A stretch of DNA of 64,000 nucleotides from contig JARUPY010000406.1 of the NCBI GenBank assembly GCA_029817715.1, positions 62,001 through 126,000 of the forward strand, read 5' to 3'. Shown one piece after another: positions 44,451 through 58,000 of this stretch; positions within the stretch are counted from its first letter, which is position 1, and each line of letters starts with the position of its first letter. Origin of the DNA: Melastoma dodecandrum (taxonomy: Eukaryota; Streptophyta; Magnoliopsida; Myrtales; Melastomataceae). The translations under genes and the position numbers were made by a program. Under the pieces are notes generated by a model, which was given only the letters and a program-made list of their open reading frames with translations, had not been told where the DNA came from and did no database searches.

Positions 44451-44549
44451 GTTCTAGAGCTTACACATTACAAAAGTGCAAAAGTTCTAGAGCTTACACA
44501 TTACAAAAGTGCAAAAGTTCTAGAGCTGACACAGTACAAAAGTGCAATG
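44451..44549 (+). repeat. 33-bp tandem triplication
   Basis: Units start at 44451, 44484 and 44517 (GTTCTAGAGCTTACACATTA then CAAAAGTGCAAAA). The first two are identical; the third differs at a few bases. Being 33 bp long, it keeps any frame and shows as an SSRAYTLQKCK-type peptide repeat, but no gene is recognised around it. Confidence 0.9.
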
Positions 44550-45276
44550 GTCAGCAGGGGATGTATGGACGTATTGTGTGCTTCCATCCTGCCGAGGCTG
44601 CTAGTGTTGCCCAAAACTTGTGAAGGGTTGCCATTGCTTATGACCCTTCTTCATATGAGATTATAGATTTTGCAGCAGTGGGAAATCTTTCTAAGGTTCT
44701 TTTTTCAGTTTCAGGACGTTACTGTTGTTGATATTGTGCATTATAAGACAAATGAAAATAAACTAGTGGTTTCTTTCAATCACAACAAGGCTGTTGAGCT
44801 TTTCTCCCATCTCAGCTTTTATTGCTATCAGTTGCATTAGAGCTTTGTTTCAAAATAATTTTCGACGAGAAAATATTGTAAAATAAGGTGGCTTTCAAAA
44901 ATTCATCAAATAATACTTAATAAATTTTTTAATTTAATGTTTCTTCTGTTATTGAATTCGATGTTTGAAATACCGATTTTTTTAATTTTTTAAGATTGAT
45001 TTAATATTTTCAATAAATTTTAAAAGTTATTTAATATTTCGTGAATTTTTTTTTTTGTAAAAAGTTATTTATTTCGAAACATATATCAGTTCCATTGTTC
45101 TCTACTCTTTTTATATCTTGGTGATTTTGATGATTACTTACCGGGACATGGGAAAAATGGAAATCATTTCTGGGCAAGCTCGTTTGTTCTCTTCCGATTG
45201 CTGTTTGGGTGTATCTGATATGTTCTGCTCTAACTTTTTCGGTGATGAAAAAATCCCGAGACCTTCGTATGTCCTT
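44550..45276. other. Intergenic, AT-rich
   Basis: A short plus-strand coding-like stretch, AIAYDPSSYEIIDFAAVGN (about 44630-44690), is not identified. The rest is AT-rich with no feature. Confidence 0.35.
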
Positions 45277-45804
45277 AGGTTTGTACGAATGTACCATTGG
45301 TTTATAAAAATATTTACGAAAAACAATCGAAGTTTCTAAAATTACGTGAATCCCGTCGAGAAACGCGCCTTCGAATAACAAAGAGGGCGGGTTGTAAAAT
45401 GGCAGGGGCGGGTTTTCCAACACTTAAAAAAAAGTGTTTCGGGGGTGCGGGTTTTAATAAGTAAATAAAGAACAGGTTTTGAAAACACGCCCTTGTAGTT
45501 GAATTGGTTAAAGTAATTTCTTAAATTACGAAAGTTCTTGGGTTATCCTAATAGGAATCGAACCCAAGACCTTTCACAAATTAAAGAATTACTTTGGCCA
45601 ACTCAGCTAGAAGCCCTTTATTTACTCGCCCCCCGAAACACTTTTATTTTTAAAGTAGGTCGGATTTTGAAAACCCGCCCTCTTTGTTATTTGGAAAGCG
45701 CGTTTTCAAAACGCTCCCCTTCAATTGTGTTCTGATAATTTACGAAACTCGGACTGTTTTTCACAAATTTTTTAAAAAACTAACGTAAATCCGTATAAAC
45801 CTCT
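45277..45804. mobile_element. Foldback element with inverted tRNA-like cores (copy 2)
   Basis: Ends (AGGTTTGTACG at left, reverse of GTATAAACCT at right) and interior (CGAAnTAACAAAGAGGGCGGG blocks, AAGTGTTTCGGGGG blocks) are inverted repeats, so the element folds on itself. Each arm near the centre has a tRNA-like run. On the minus strand 45547-45616 reads GGGCTTCTAGCTGAGTTGG to CTTGGGTTCGATTCC. The plus strand has a weaker copy from about 45491 (TAGTTGAATTGGTTAAAG to TTGGGTTATCC). Flanks share TGTCCTT (45270-45276 and 45804-45810), a candidate target duplication. It is related to 4926-5578 by its GGGCGGGTTTTCAAAAC blocks and layout. Confidence 0.68.
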
Positions 45805-45992
45805 GTCCTTTAGTATTATTACCACGATCGTATCAAACACGCATGCCGCCCAATAGGGATGCTGGCTGCAACCACGGGAATGAATGGATCATCTTGATTC
45901 TTGATTGGGCTAGGGAGTCTAGGCGCGTGGGGTTCGAATGAGTTGTGTTTCATAGAACTTTGTTTACGGAAGAGATGATGGGTACACAGCGT
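45805..45992. other. Left flank of Ogre element O2
   Basis: No recognised feature. The 5 bases before the LTR (AGCGT) would be the target copy, but the right end is lost, so this cannot be tested. Confidence 0.4.
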
Positions 45993-48728
45993 TGTAATAC
46001 CTCAAATTATTTTTAACCCACTACATAGGCCCGGTCAAAAAAAAATGTTTTAAGTCCATACACATTAGTTTATCTTGGGTTAACAAAAGGGGCTAAAGCC
46101 CACCTTAAACCCATTTTTATAAAATTTATTTTAATTTTATCCCTACCCTTATCTTCTCACGTACCTTGACTTTCCCTAACCCTTCCGTTAATCTAAGATT
46201 TTTTATTTTCTTTCTAAAAAAAGAAGAAGAAATGAAATAAAAAATATATATCACACGGCATCTCCAATCAATCACGATGATTTCGAGGATATTTATTTGA
46301 TTATGTGAGCACCGGATCAATTGACAATTTGCCTTGATTCTATTTCCTTCCTTAATGAATTTTTTTCCTAAAGGAGGAGGACTAGACCAACGTTAAAAGA
46401 AGACAAACAGAGACACTCCTACGGACAGACGCTTCCACTTTCAGGCTCCTATCTGATCAGACGTACGCTGCCACCAGGCTCCTCCTGCCACCCGCAGCAA
46501 CCATCTCCAGCGACCCCAAGATAGGTCCAGTAACCAAAACCAGAAGGAACCCCCGCTATCAACCAGAACTTGACCAGCGGTCTGGATTTCCTTTCCGATA
46601 GCAACAGCGAATGACCAAAGCTCCTACGAAAACCAACAACAAGGAGCAATATTCGATCGGACGCTCAGGCTACTTGTTCAGATGACGATCCTTTCAACCA
46701 AAGCAGGAGATTCATCTACCCCTAGCTGATCCTGCTGTTGATTAGGCTGGGCGGCCAAAACTTCTCACGGGTGTGCATTAGCATAGTGGGAAGTCATTTT
46801 GTCTTCTAACCCATTTACCTGTTTGTAGAGGAAAGTTAGACCAATACTCCAAAGTGGTGATCAGCGCCAAGGCCGTCCCCTCCTTCATCGACTTCCAGAC
46901 GTTTTAGTCGAGCCATCATCATCGAGCACCGCAGGCTCCATTCCCTTCGCCAAAGGCCCATCTTTTCTCTGCGCTTTGACCAATCCGGCGAGTTCGGCTT
47001 CGGACGGACAGCCCCAATACACCCAGCCGCCTTGCTCTCCTCGGATTCCCCATCTCCTGAACACCCATTCCGGTTGACATTCAACCCAGATGCGTCTTCC
47101 ATTTCCCAACTATGCCGAACTTGTCGCAATGCTTTCCTGACCGGCTCCATACCTCAGATCTGAGATCTTCAGCCACCGACTCTGGTTATCCCCTTTTCGG
47201 ACACCAACGAGCCAAAGCCTCATAGAGCCACCTTCCATCCATGACCTCCCCCGCCTTCCAACTACCAGCGACGGCCACACTACCGTCCCTTTTGGACATC
47301 TCTCACTCCGGCGACGACCCCGACGGCTCGGCCCCTCTCTTGTAGCTCTACTCCTTCAGCCAACCCGTGACCCTGGACGACGCTTCCTTCCCAGCCGTGG
47401 CCACGAAATCTCGACCCCTTTCCATCGCCGCCATCACTACCATGCCCGACGAGGTGAGCTTTTCCTCAAATTGAAATTAGGTTTTGGAAACGCATCTCCG
47501 TCCCTTTCATTTGTCTCCATGTTCGTATAATCTTGATTATTTTGTTTTTATTATATTATTGTTATTATTAAAATCTATTAAACATTAACCGGATGTTTTG
47601 TTCACATTTTTAATAAATGTTCGAATTTACATGTCTTCGATGGATTCAATACTTTTATATATGTATTTGATTTTTTTAATCTCTTCGATTTAGTGGTAAG
47701 AATTCCTCGTTGTCAATTTACCTAAAATAAATAAATACAAAGACAACATGTAATTGATGACAAATTAAATTATTGCTATTATTCGAATTTTCTAACCACT
47801 TTTCGTTTATTTTGCGTAAAAAAAATCGAACAATAACTTCGAGGGATTCGACATGACGAATTATGAAGGCTAGAGGAGACGTGGCACAAGACAAAGAGGC
47901 GCGGTGGAAGGCTTCATTGAAGCTGCCCCCAACTGATGAAGCCTTAACCAATGACATATCATCCTAGCATGCCTCAGGTACATGAGGGAGGTGCGGGCCT
48001 CCCGTTTTTTTTATTTTCACATGTAACAGGTCGTAGGCCCAAGTGCATAGGCCTACGATCACCACCCTTCCCCGCTCCCTTTGATCTCAATAATTGTCTG
48101 TGCCTGTCCGCATGCCTTAGGCCCATAGGTTTATCATCGCATGTTGTTTGTAAAATAAATAAACATGAGTTCGGGCCCAAAAAGCCCGAATCGAGTCCAA
48201 CGCCCATAAATTAGAGACATGAGTCCGGAGTGATGCCCGGATCGGATCCAACGCCCGTTAAACAGAAACAAATTCTTTGGAGCAAACGCCACCTTTTCGC
48301 ATTTCTAAGTGTAAGAGTTAGTAATTAAGGATTCTCGAACCACTGTTTTTTTCCAACTTAAAACAGATTTTATAAATAAAGCCGCTGACGACTCCGTATA
48401 GTTTACCTAGGTTAAACAATAACAACCCTTTTTTTACGGAGCCATTTTGGATGAGGAACGGATGGCCCGAGTCGCTCCCGATTTCTCCCGAAAGTTCCTT
48501 TTTCTGATCATGCTCCGCCTTTCGCTCGCCGCCTTTTAGGAAACAAGAGACGGTAGGTGAGGGCCCGAGCAGGCCCAGTTAGGAACCCAGGGAGGGATCA
48601 CCCAACTTCCTTCCACAGCGTCCGACGCTCGAGTCGTGACATCGACTGGTTGGGCCTTGGGGAGCGGGCCCTGATCCTCAGGTCATTCGAACCGCTACGC
48701 GCGTGCTAGGCCGAAAGGCGCGCGTACA
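45993..48728 (+). repeat. Left LTR of O2
   Basis: 2736 bp, TGTAATACC to GCGTACA. The first 346 bp match 60859-61208. The later two thirds match the O1 LTRs, from about 46770 diverged and from 47975 closely. Confidence 0.85.
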
Positions 48729-48735
48729 TCTCGGA

Positions 48736-48753
48736 TGGCGACTCCGTCGGGGA
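48736..48753 (+). promoter_or_regulatory. Primer-binding site of O2
   Basis: TGGCGACTCCGTCGGGGA, seven bases after the left LTR. This Ogre/Tat type is reported as complementary to tRNA-Arg. It is complete here, unlike in O1. Confidence 0.75.
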
Positions 48754-49402
48754 TGCTACATGTGGATTCTTTTCGAACGCTCTTACATTTTCAATCCCCA
48801 TGTGGAGAGAAGTAATTGTTTGTGCATGTCATTGCTTGGCTCGGTGCCCTTTGTCTGCCCTCATGGTTGTGTTTGTTTACCGCTTACTAGGCATGTCTAG
48901 GAGTGCCCGAACCCGGGGCTAGGATTTTTAGGGGGGTCACCGAGAGGCCCAACCTGCTACTATTCGCGGTATGGTTTTTGGCCGGGGCCCCGCCTCCCTT
49001 AGTCTGAGGGAGGTTTAGAAGCCTTCATCCGAGAGTCTAGTATTGTTTGTCCACTACAGGTACCAGACGCCGCATATGCATTTGGTTGTTACTAAGTGAC
49101 TGCTACCTGTGCAGGGACAGGTCTTGTATGCGATAAATTGTAAGAACTAATTTTGTTCATTTTGCAGCGGTTTGGGTTGGTTGCGGGGGTTTCCTCAATT
49201 CCTTTACTCCATTCCCTATTTCCCCCTATTTACATTATTACATTCATTTGCATTCATTCTACACGAGTGTCTGCTGATCAATAATTGGTGCATCTATATT
49301 TGTTCAATGTCATTACTCTTCAAACATAAATAACTCACATGCGAATTCACCTCATATTAGGATTTGGATTGGATTGTTGTTACAATTGAATGACGTTCAA
49401 GC
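48754..49402 (+). other. O2 leader
   Basis: Non-coding, nearly identical to 20351-21005 of O1. Confidence 0.6.
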
Positions 49403-50456
49403 ATGCAGGTTAACCTCATGGAGTCAATAGTTCTACACAAAGGTGTTCCATCTATCGATTTGCTGCGACGATGGCTCGATGTGCTCAGACCTTCAGAACG
49501 GGAGTTTGTGCAACAAAAACTTGGAGGTCTCTTTCACCTAATCCGCATGGAGGTCGACTGGTTCTTGCTTCAGCATCTCATCGCGCGCGCTGGGATCCCG
49601 AGAGCTATACCTTCAGATTTGGCACTTTGGAGCTGGCACCGACTTACGAAGAATATGGAGATCTATCTGCATTCACTCCTCACTCAGGAATCCTCCCCCT
49701 ATTCTATGATGACAAGCCAAGGAACTACATAGCTCGTTTTCTTCAAATCTCTCTAGTAGTTGTACCTAGCTTGTTTACCACAGAAGGACACATCAACGTC
49801 AATAGACTCTTCGAGCTGCGTAACACGTCATATGAACCACGCATAGGAGATGGTCAAGGCTCAGCAAGGGCATTTGTTCTCTTATTAAGAGGGACAATAC
49901 TCTATCCGTACAGTGAAACATTACTCAACAAGCAAACGGTCTATATGACGAAAGCGATCCTCGAAGGAAGGCCTTTCCTTCCCAATTTGGTCGGCGAAAC
50001 AAATTACAGCCTCACTCGGATCGCGCGCAGAGCTAGAGATGGTTTGCAAAATCACAAGTTCACATTCAGCCCGACACTACTCCAAGCATGGTTCTACATC
50101 CACATCTGCATCACCGGGAATCATTCGGACGAGAATAGTTTCCAGATTTGCTCGATCGCATATCAGAGCGCGCTCGGCTTCCGACTCGTACCTTTGCAGG
50201 GGTTCAAGCTCTTTTCCGCTCTCTAGATCCAGAGGACTTCTACTGGATGGCCAAATGCTTCGACGTGGACTGGGCAATCATAAGCTCATCAGATGGAGAT
50301 TACATCCCGATCGTCGGGATCACCGGGACGTCCCACTACTGTCTGGCTCGTGTCAAGCACCAGTTCGGGAGAACTCCGCGGATCATAACAGCAACAACTA
50401 AACTATTTGATCCGATCGACCTAGACAACCCACTACCAAGGGGCGTGATTCGGTGA
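49403..50456 (+). pseudogene. O2 extra ORF before gag (DUF7745-like), frameshifted
   Basis: Same protein as the O1 ORF. It has LRRWLDVLRPSEREFVQQKL, then after a frameshift near 49590 RWDPESYTFRFGTLELAPTY, EGHINVNRLFELRNTSYEP and AILEGRPFLPNLVGETNYSL, and after a second frameshift near 50120 ARLPTRTFAGVQALFRSLDP and FDVDWAIISSSDGDY. The 1-bp insertion that breaks the O1 copy near 21543 is absent here. Confidence 0.75.
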
Positions 50457-50897
50457 GCAACAGCACACCTCGTACGCGTGTGGATGACTCTCACAGAAAA
50501 AGAGTTCGAACCTTCCTCAAAATGTCAGAAGGACATCGACTCCCAGTCAGCTCGTTTCCAGAAGAAGCGCCTCACTCCCTGGGATCGCATTTGAAGACTG
50601 ATTCTATCACAATGGGCTTGATGCCCCATTTCATCTTTTATCTGTTAAACTTCTTAGTACTATTTGTAATAAAACTTCGGCTTATATGTCATTTCGCTAA
50701 CTTGCTTTCTCTCTCTTGGATTGAGTCCATTGTAACTACGATCCAATCCTTGCATTAGACATGATCATACATCATTACATATCATGCATCCAATGTATAA
50801 CATTACTTGATGCTAATTCAACTCTTTTAACTACCAAGGTACCAAAATTAATCTTCCGAGGACACGTCCGTTCGTGCTGCGAAGCCGGACGATACGC
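50457..50897 (+). other. O2 spacer between ORF1 and gag
   Basis: Shared with O1 22087-22483; no ORF of note. Confidence 0.5.
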
Positions 50898-53800
50898 ATG
50901 GCTAGCCCAGGAGTTTCCTCGATTGATACGATGATGCCCAACATAGGATCATCTGCAACGACCGCTACTTCAACTCCCATCGTCATCGTGTCTTCATCAG
51001 TAGAAAAACCAGTGGTTTCCCTGGAAACTTTTCCACCACTGTCTTCCCAAACCACCGTCTTCATCATCGGGCGGTCATCGGGAGGAAAGGCGTCTCCGAC
51101 ATACATCCCACCGATAACTTTCACCGCACCGGCAATACAGTGATCAATGGTGCCAATTACTGCATCATCTCCTTCGGCACCACCTGCACAGGCCCAAAGC
51201 TCCGACGACAATTCTCTGGGAAACAAAGTGGAATCAGTCACCGTAGAGTTATCATCTTTGAAGACGATGATGACTGAGCTACTCCAACGACAGACTGCAG
51301 GCATACCTGCTCCTGTTGTCACCCAAAACCCCCATCTTCCTCCTATCATGCCTGGATCTACCACATCTACAATGCCGCCTTACTACCCACATTTTTAACA
51401 AAGTCTAATCGCTTCATCAAGCCTTCCGTCCCCCTATAACCATGCTTCCCCCGGATCCGCTATCTCCGCAAGTATAGCACCCTTCTATAACCCATACATG
51501 CGTGGACCGCCTTTTCCGACAACCACAACACCACCATATCTTCCACCATACTACCCTCAACCATCCATACCAGGGCTAACTCCCTATCAATCAGCACCAC
51601 TTGGGCCATCACCCTATTTTCCTGTCACCCCTACAACTGCCGGCTTCGGGATCCCCACCGGCCGTGCCAAACCTAAGAAACCGTAACGCGGCTATCGTGA
51701 ATGAACTATTTGGCGAACAGCAGCAGGCCGACGCCTTCGAGACAAGACTCGAAGCTAAGATCGCCTCTATGCAAGTAGAAGAGGCGCGTCGTATGGCGAG
51801 AATGGAAGAACGCCTCAACGCCATTCAGGGACACCGACCTCACAACTGAGAATACGCCGACTACCAGATTCCCCATATTCAGATCCCACCAAAGTTCAAA
51901 ATGCCTGAATTTGAGAAGTTTCGGGGGAACGGATGTCCAGAGCTACATCTCAAGCACTTTTGTCATAAGATGCTGTGTACCCGGCAGATGACAAGCTTCG
52001 CATTGCCATGTTTCAAGAGAGCTTGACGGAATTGGCACTGCACTTGTATTACACCAAGGATGTGAGCCAGTACGCAACATTCAGGGAGTTGGCTCTCGAC
52101 TTTCTTAATTACTACAGTTTCAATGTAGAAATGGCACCCACGATATCAGACTTGCGGAAACTGAAAAGGTACTGCTCCGAGGACATCAAACAATTTGCCT
52201 ATCGGTTCAGGGAGATGGCTTTGCAGATTAAGCCAGCTTTGAAATAAAAGGAGCTGATAGATGAGTTCTTCCAACTTCTCCCGCGTGAGTACTTACCTTC
52301 CATGATTGGTCAGACCATCACGACCTTTGCCCAAGCGGTCATCAATGCTGATAAACTCGACGGGGTGAACCGAGAAGGGCTGATTCCCTCCCCTTCAGTA
52401 AAGCCAACCGTCAAACCAAAGCCCAAGGAGCTTGTTGCAGCTGCGGAGCACAATAAAGCAGCGGCACCGCCGACTTCATGTGCGCCGAGGTCATACACCG
52501 CAGTTACCAGTAAGCCCCCCGTGCCTGTGACGGCCAATCCTAGACCGCCCGCTCCCGTGATGATGCACCAACAGCTAAGGCCTGCACGACAAGAGCATCC
52601 CCGATGCAGATTGGAGGACCTGGTTCCGACTCCTGATCCATTAGATGTCATGTTCACCCGGCTGAGAAACATGTGCTTCATCTCAACGGTGTACCCCAAA
52701 CCGACCAACCCTTCCTCTTTTGGCTACAACCCCAAGGATTGCATCGCGCTCAAATTCAAAATTCAGAACTTGTTGGATGATGGCGTCATTACGTTCGCGA
52801 CACCGCCTATGACTCTAAATGTCACGAGCAACCCATTGCCCGAGCACGTCAACTATATCAAGACAAACCCCTTCGCACCGCTGACTGATCATGAAGAAGA
52901 GGTGCATTTACACGAGCTGGAGCAAGACACCACTGAACATGCCAATGTAACTGAGGTCAATCGAGGACGAGGCTGGAGACGACGACCTCGCATGCGCACT
53001 CTCTATATACCACCCAATGTGGCTATACCCCTGAACCTTATGTCGACATATATTAGACAGGCCAGGAAACCACACAAACCGGGTTCCGATTGTTCCTCAT
53101 AGAATTGAGGTACAACATCCGAGAAAGCAAAAGGAGTCTGATGTTGAGAAGGTGGATGATACGGAGGATAAGACTCATGAGTCTGAACGAGAAGAGTATA
53201 TCGACATGATCGAGTCCAACCGTAATCGTGGTCGAGGACGAAGCCGAGGTCGAGGACGTGGACGTGGATCCTATGGAGGAGATACACACCCTTTTCAGAT
53301 GCATGCCGCTTTACCGGACATCTTCCCCCAAGTACTCCCTCGAGTACCATATGTCTACATCCCACTGGGTCCAGCACAACCGGAGATGCCGCCCCAAGCA
53401 CCTGCACCGATACAGATGGAACCAAGGAGTCCAATTGTCATTGGTCTAAGTGGCATGGCATCCAGCCCAGAGGTCAATCTCATTACCCGTTCAGGAAGAG
53501 TGGTACCAGCTCCAGAACCCCAACTGTAGCCACAGTCTTCAAAGCCCAAGGCGCCATCGAATGAACAAATTCGCAAGGTGATCTACTCAGTGAAAGAAAG
53601 CGACTACAACATTGTGGAGCAGCTGAGGAAGCAACTCGCCCATATCTCTCTCTTCGACGTGATCCATTCTTCCGATAAACACAGGGAGATGTTGGAGAAA
53701 TTTCTGGCCGAAGTACACGTACCGAAAGAGATTGAGGTCAACGCGCTAGACTCGTACATGAACGGTATGCTGGCAAACAATGCCATCACCTTCTCGAAAG

Positions 53801-54796
53801 ATGACCTCCCGGAAGGAAGACGGGACCACAACAGCGCTTTGTTCATCACGCTCGAATGCCGCGATACTATTGTTTCCAAAGTGCTCATCGACGGAGGGTC
53901 CGGAGTCAACATCATCCCACTCGATGTGGCTCATAAGCTCGATATCAACATAGAGAAACTCCCACCTTCCAGCATGACCATTCGAGCTTTTGACGGCGCA
54001 AAGCGTCAAGCCCACGGTGAGGGGACCCTAGAGATCAAAGTGGGGCCCACTCTCTTCGCCACTGTATTCCAAATTCTTGAGACTGCCGTATCCTTCAACA
54101 TGCTGCTAGGACGTCCGTGGATCCATCAAGCCGGGGCAATCCCTTCGACTCTACATCAGATAGTTCGTTTTCCTTTCAGATGGCAAGCTAATCACAGTTA
54201 AAAGGGAGTGTACCATGGAATTATGCCACGAAATTGACATGCCGTACGTCGGAGAACCAACTGGTGAACCATCGACAGCTCAAGCGTTCGAGATGGTAAA
54301 CATGGTCAGGAGAGATTTCAGGTCAGATCCCCTAATGGGCCGGGGTAACCGCAGCGCTGCTCGACAATTCATCAAATTCGGATACCGGCCTGGTCAAGGA
54401 CTCGGAGCTCAAGGGCAAGACATCCGACATCCGATCGACATACCTACCCAGTTGGGGACACGCGCTCTCGGATTCAAGGGCAATGAACCACGGAGGCCTA
54501 AACCAACAATCCAGGACATGCGCGCTGGCGGCAAGTCAGCCATCCCTTTTGTTCGTTCGTCAGCGACGACAATGGAAGGAGAGATCCTCTCCGAGCAGAT
54601 GGAGGGAATGAAGATTGAGGCACAAGAGCCCGAAGAAGAAATCAACATGATGGAAGCGTCTAACCCAACAGAGTCAGACATGCTGCTCGAAGGGCGAACC
54701 TTTCCAACTTTACTTTTTGCACTTAGAATAATTGAGTCTAGAATAAATTGCCTTGCTATATTCTGGTCGCGGACTAGCAAGGTTGTCCAGATGTAA
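50898..54796 (+). pseudogene. O2 gag-protease with G-patch, broken
   Basis: Starts MASPGVSS. The Ser/Thr/Pro-rich head is followed by the gag core (LYYTKDVSQYATFRELALDF, KRYCSEDIKQFAYRFREMA); TAA at 52246-52248 replaces a GAA codon of O1. The zinc-knuckle-like CQYHSGALGHDTKDC of O1 is shortened here by a 42-base deletion near 52735. Protease VLIDGGSGVNIIPLDVAHKL lies in frame 53578-54201, and the frame shifts at about 54178. The G-patch FGYRPGQGLGAQGQDI is at 54378-54425. The frame continues to 54796, further than in O1, whose copy stops at 26343. Confidence 0.8.
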
Positions 54797-55040
54797 CGCG
54801 ATCCTAGTTAGTGTCGGTGGGATCCGGACGCTGATGATAAAGGGTGAATCTTAGGAAACGAAGAGGGTCCCACTGAGGCCCGATCCCACAACGTTTTCTT
54901 TTGTTTTATTCTATTTTTTTTCTTTCTTTCTTTTTCTTCTAGAACGCTTGACTTATCATAGTTGTCACATAGTATTATAATATCTCAAATCTCAAGTAAT
55001 TCAGCTACAACTATGACATTGACTTGTTTCTTTCATGAAG
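54797..55040 (+). other. Intron-like gap between protease and RT in O2
   Basis: Non-coding, with a strong pyrimidine run (54894-54940) and an AG at 55039-55040 after TTGTTTCTTTCATGA. RT coding opens exactly after this AG as NGASDIPENN. The layout matches the intron described for Ogre elements. Confidence 0.55.
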
Positions 55041-58000
55041 GAATGGCGCTTCAGACATACCTGAAAACAACCGCGAACAAGATGAGGTGACCGTAGATAA
55101 CCCGAAGTCCCTTGATGGATACCATGGTCTTGAGCTAGGTCTCCAACGACATGAAGAACCAAGAGAGATAACATTGCAAGAACCTAAATCAATCAACATT
55201 GGAACGGACGATGAGCCCAAAGAGCTACACATCGGGGCTGATCTCCCAACAGATGAGGCCGAGAGTATCGTCAACCTGCTGAGGGAATTTTCAGATGTCT
55301 TCGCTTGGACGTACGCGGATATGCCAGGACTAGACCCGGAGATAGTGGAGCACAAAATCCCCACTAATCAACTAATCAGTCCCACTAAACAGAAACAACG
55401 TCGGTACAAGCCCGAACTTGGTCTCGCAATTAAGGAAGATGTCGATAAGCTCCTCAAAGTCAACTTTATCGAGGTAGCTAATTATCCACAATGGGTGGCC
55501 AACATTGTCCCGGTGATCAAAAAGAATGGAAAGGTCCGAGTCTACGTCGACTATCGTGACCTTAACAAAGCAAGTCCCAAAGATGACTTTCCTTTGCCGA
55601 ACATCGACCTACTAGTGGACAATACCGCCGGCTTCAGTAGGTTTTCTTTCATGGATGGATTCTCCAGGTACAACCAAATACGTATGGCCAAAGAAGACAA
55701 GGAGAAAACTACATTCACAATACCCTGGGGCACATTCTGCTACCGAGTCATGCCTTTCGGACTCAAGAACGCTGGGGCAACTTATCAACGCGCAATGGTA
55801 GTCTTATTCCATGACATGATGCACCGGGAAATCGAAGTCTACGTCGACGACATGATCGCCAAATCCAAAGGAGAGGAGGATCACATGATTATTCTACGCA
55901 AGTTGTTTGAGCGATTACGCAAGTATAAGCTTCGCCTCAATCCGGCCAAGTGCGTCTTTGGGGCAACATCAGGCAAACTTCTCGATTTTGTTGTCTGCAG
56001 TAAAGGCATCGAGATCGACCCCGATAAAATTAAAGCAATTCGCGACCTCCCAGCGCCAAAGTCAGTTAAGGAGATTCGAGGCTTCATGGGCCGCGTCAAC
56101 TACATTGGAAGGTTCATCTCCAACCTGGCGAATACGTGCAAACCTCTGTTCAAGAAATTGAGAAAAGATGTCAGATTTGAGTGGGACGATGATTATAAGG
56201 CCGCATTTGAACAAATCAAAAGTTATCTCACAGAACTGCCAGTACTCATCCCGCCAAAGTCGGGGCATCATCCACTTACACTCTACCTTACGGTCAGGAA
56301 TGAGTCATTCGGAGCAATGCTCGCCCAACAGTTACCAGGCGCTAAGGAGCATGTCGTTTACTACTTGAGTAAAAAGTTCACTGATTGCGAGTCTCGATAC
56401 ACGACTTCGGAGCGTACTTGCTGCGCACTCATTTGGGTTCTACACCGACTTCGACAATACACTCTTCATTATGAAATTCTCCTGGTATCCGAGAGCGATC
56501 CTCTTAAGTACCTTTTCGACAAGCCGACGCTCATGGGAAGATTCTCCAAGTGGCAGTTGCAACTAGTAGAGTTTGACATCCGATTTCACTCAACAAAATC
56601 GGTCAAAGGAAGAACAATCGCTGATCACATTGCGGAATATCCAGGAACAGACAATTCGCCTTTGGAAATCAAATTACCAGACGAAAACATCTTCCTCACC
56701 GAGTCATAGCAGAGGTGGACAATGTATTTCGACGGGGCAATAAACTCTTCTGGTTCAGGTATTGGAGCGGTGGTAATATCCCCAGACGGACAATATTATC
56801 CAACAGCTGCTAAAGTCATTTTCCCCTGCACAAATAACATTGCGGAATACGAAGCATGCATCCTTGGCCTATTACGCGCACTCGATATGCGAGTCCGATT
56901 TCTTGACGTTCATGGAGATTCAGCACTCATCATCTCCCAAACAAACGGGGCATGGCGCATACGGGACCCAAAGCTTATCCCATATTAGGACTACCTACAA
57001 ACACTAGTCCGCCAATTCGTTGATATTGAGTTCAATTACCTCCCACGGGCAGATAATCGTTTCGCAGACGCTCTTGCTGTTCTTGCATCAATGATTCCAT
57101 TAGCAGGAGAAATGGACATAGAGCCTTTTCGCATCGACATTGTTGAAGATCCAAGTTGCATGCATGTCGAGCCCAGCCAATCTGAGGATTCCCCACCGTG
57201 GTTTGCAGACATAAAAGCTTACCTAGAAACAGGCGCTTTTCCCCAAGGCAGCACAGGAAAGGAACGCAAATTCATCCGAAGGATTTCGAGGAGCTACTTA
57301 CTTAATAGCGACGTGTTCTACAAGAAGTCCTTCACGACAACCCTCATGCGGTGCGTCACCAAACAGGAAGCCCAGGCCATCATCCTCGAAGTCCATGAAG
57401 GCGTTTCTGGAGCACACATGAATGGTTATGCTCTCGCTCAGAAAATCATGCGTCAGGGATACTATTGGCTCACAATCGAGGCCGACTGCATCAAATACGT
57501 CAAAACCTGCCACAAATGTCAGATCTACAGCAATAAAGTACACGTCCCTCCAACAAGGCTCTACCCACTGTTTGAACCGTGGCCGTTCTCAATGTGGGGC
57601 ATGGACGTCATCGGGCCGATTAATCCCAAGGCATCAAATGGACATCGGTTCATACTGGTCGCCATCGACTACTTTACTAAATGGATCGAAGCACAATCTT
57701 TCAAGGTAGTCACCGCGAATAACGTCATACGTTTCTCGCGGACAAACATCATCGCCAGATATGGAGTTCCAGAGCTACTCGTCACTGACAATGGCACAAA
57801 CTTCAACGGCAAACAAATGGGTACCCTATGCACTGAATTTCGAATCAGACACCTGAACTCTTCACCATATCGTCCACAAATGAACGGCGCAGTCGAAGCT
57901 GCCAACAAAAACATGAAAAGGATTCTTCAGAAGACGGCAATCACATATCGAGATTGGCACGATAAGCTTCCTTTCGCATTACTCGCTCATCGAACGACGA

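Noticed and set aside
44360..44666. Small gene with an SSRAYTLQKC peptide repeat downstream of CARA
   Set aside because: The repeat is a 33-bp DNA triplication that is open in two frames; no start context, homologous family or splice pattern supports coding.
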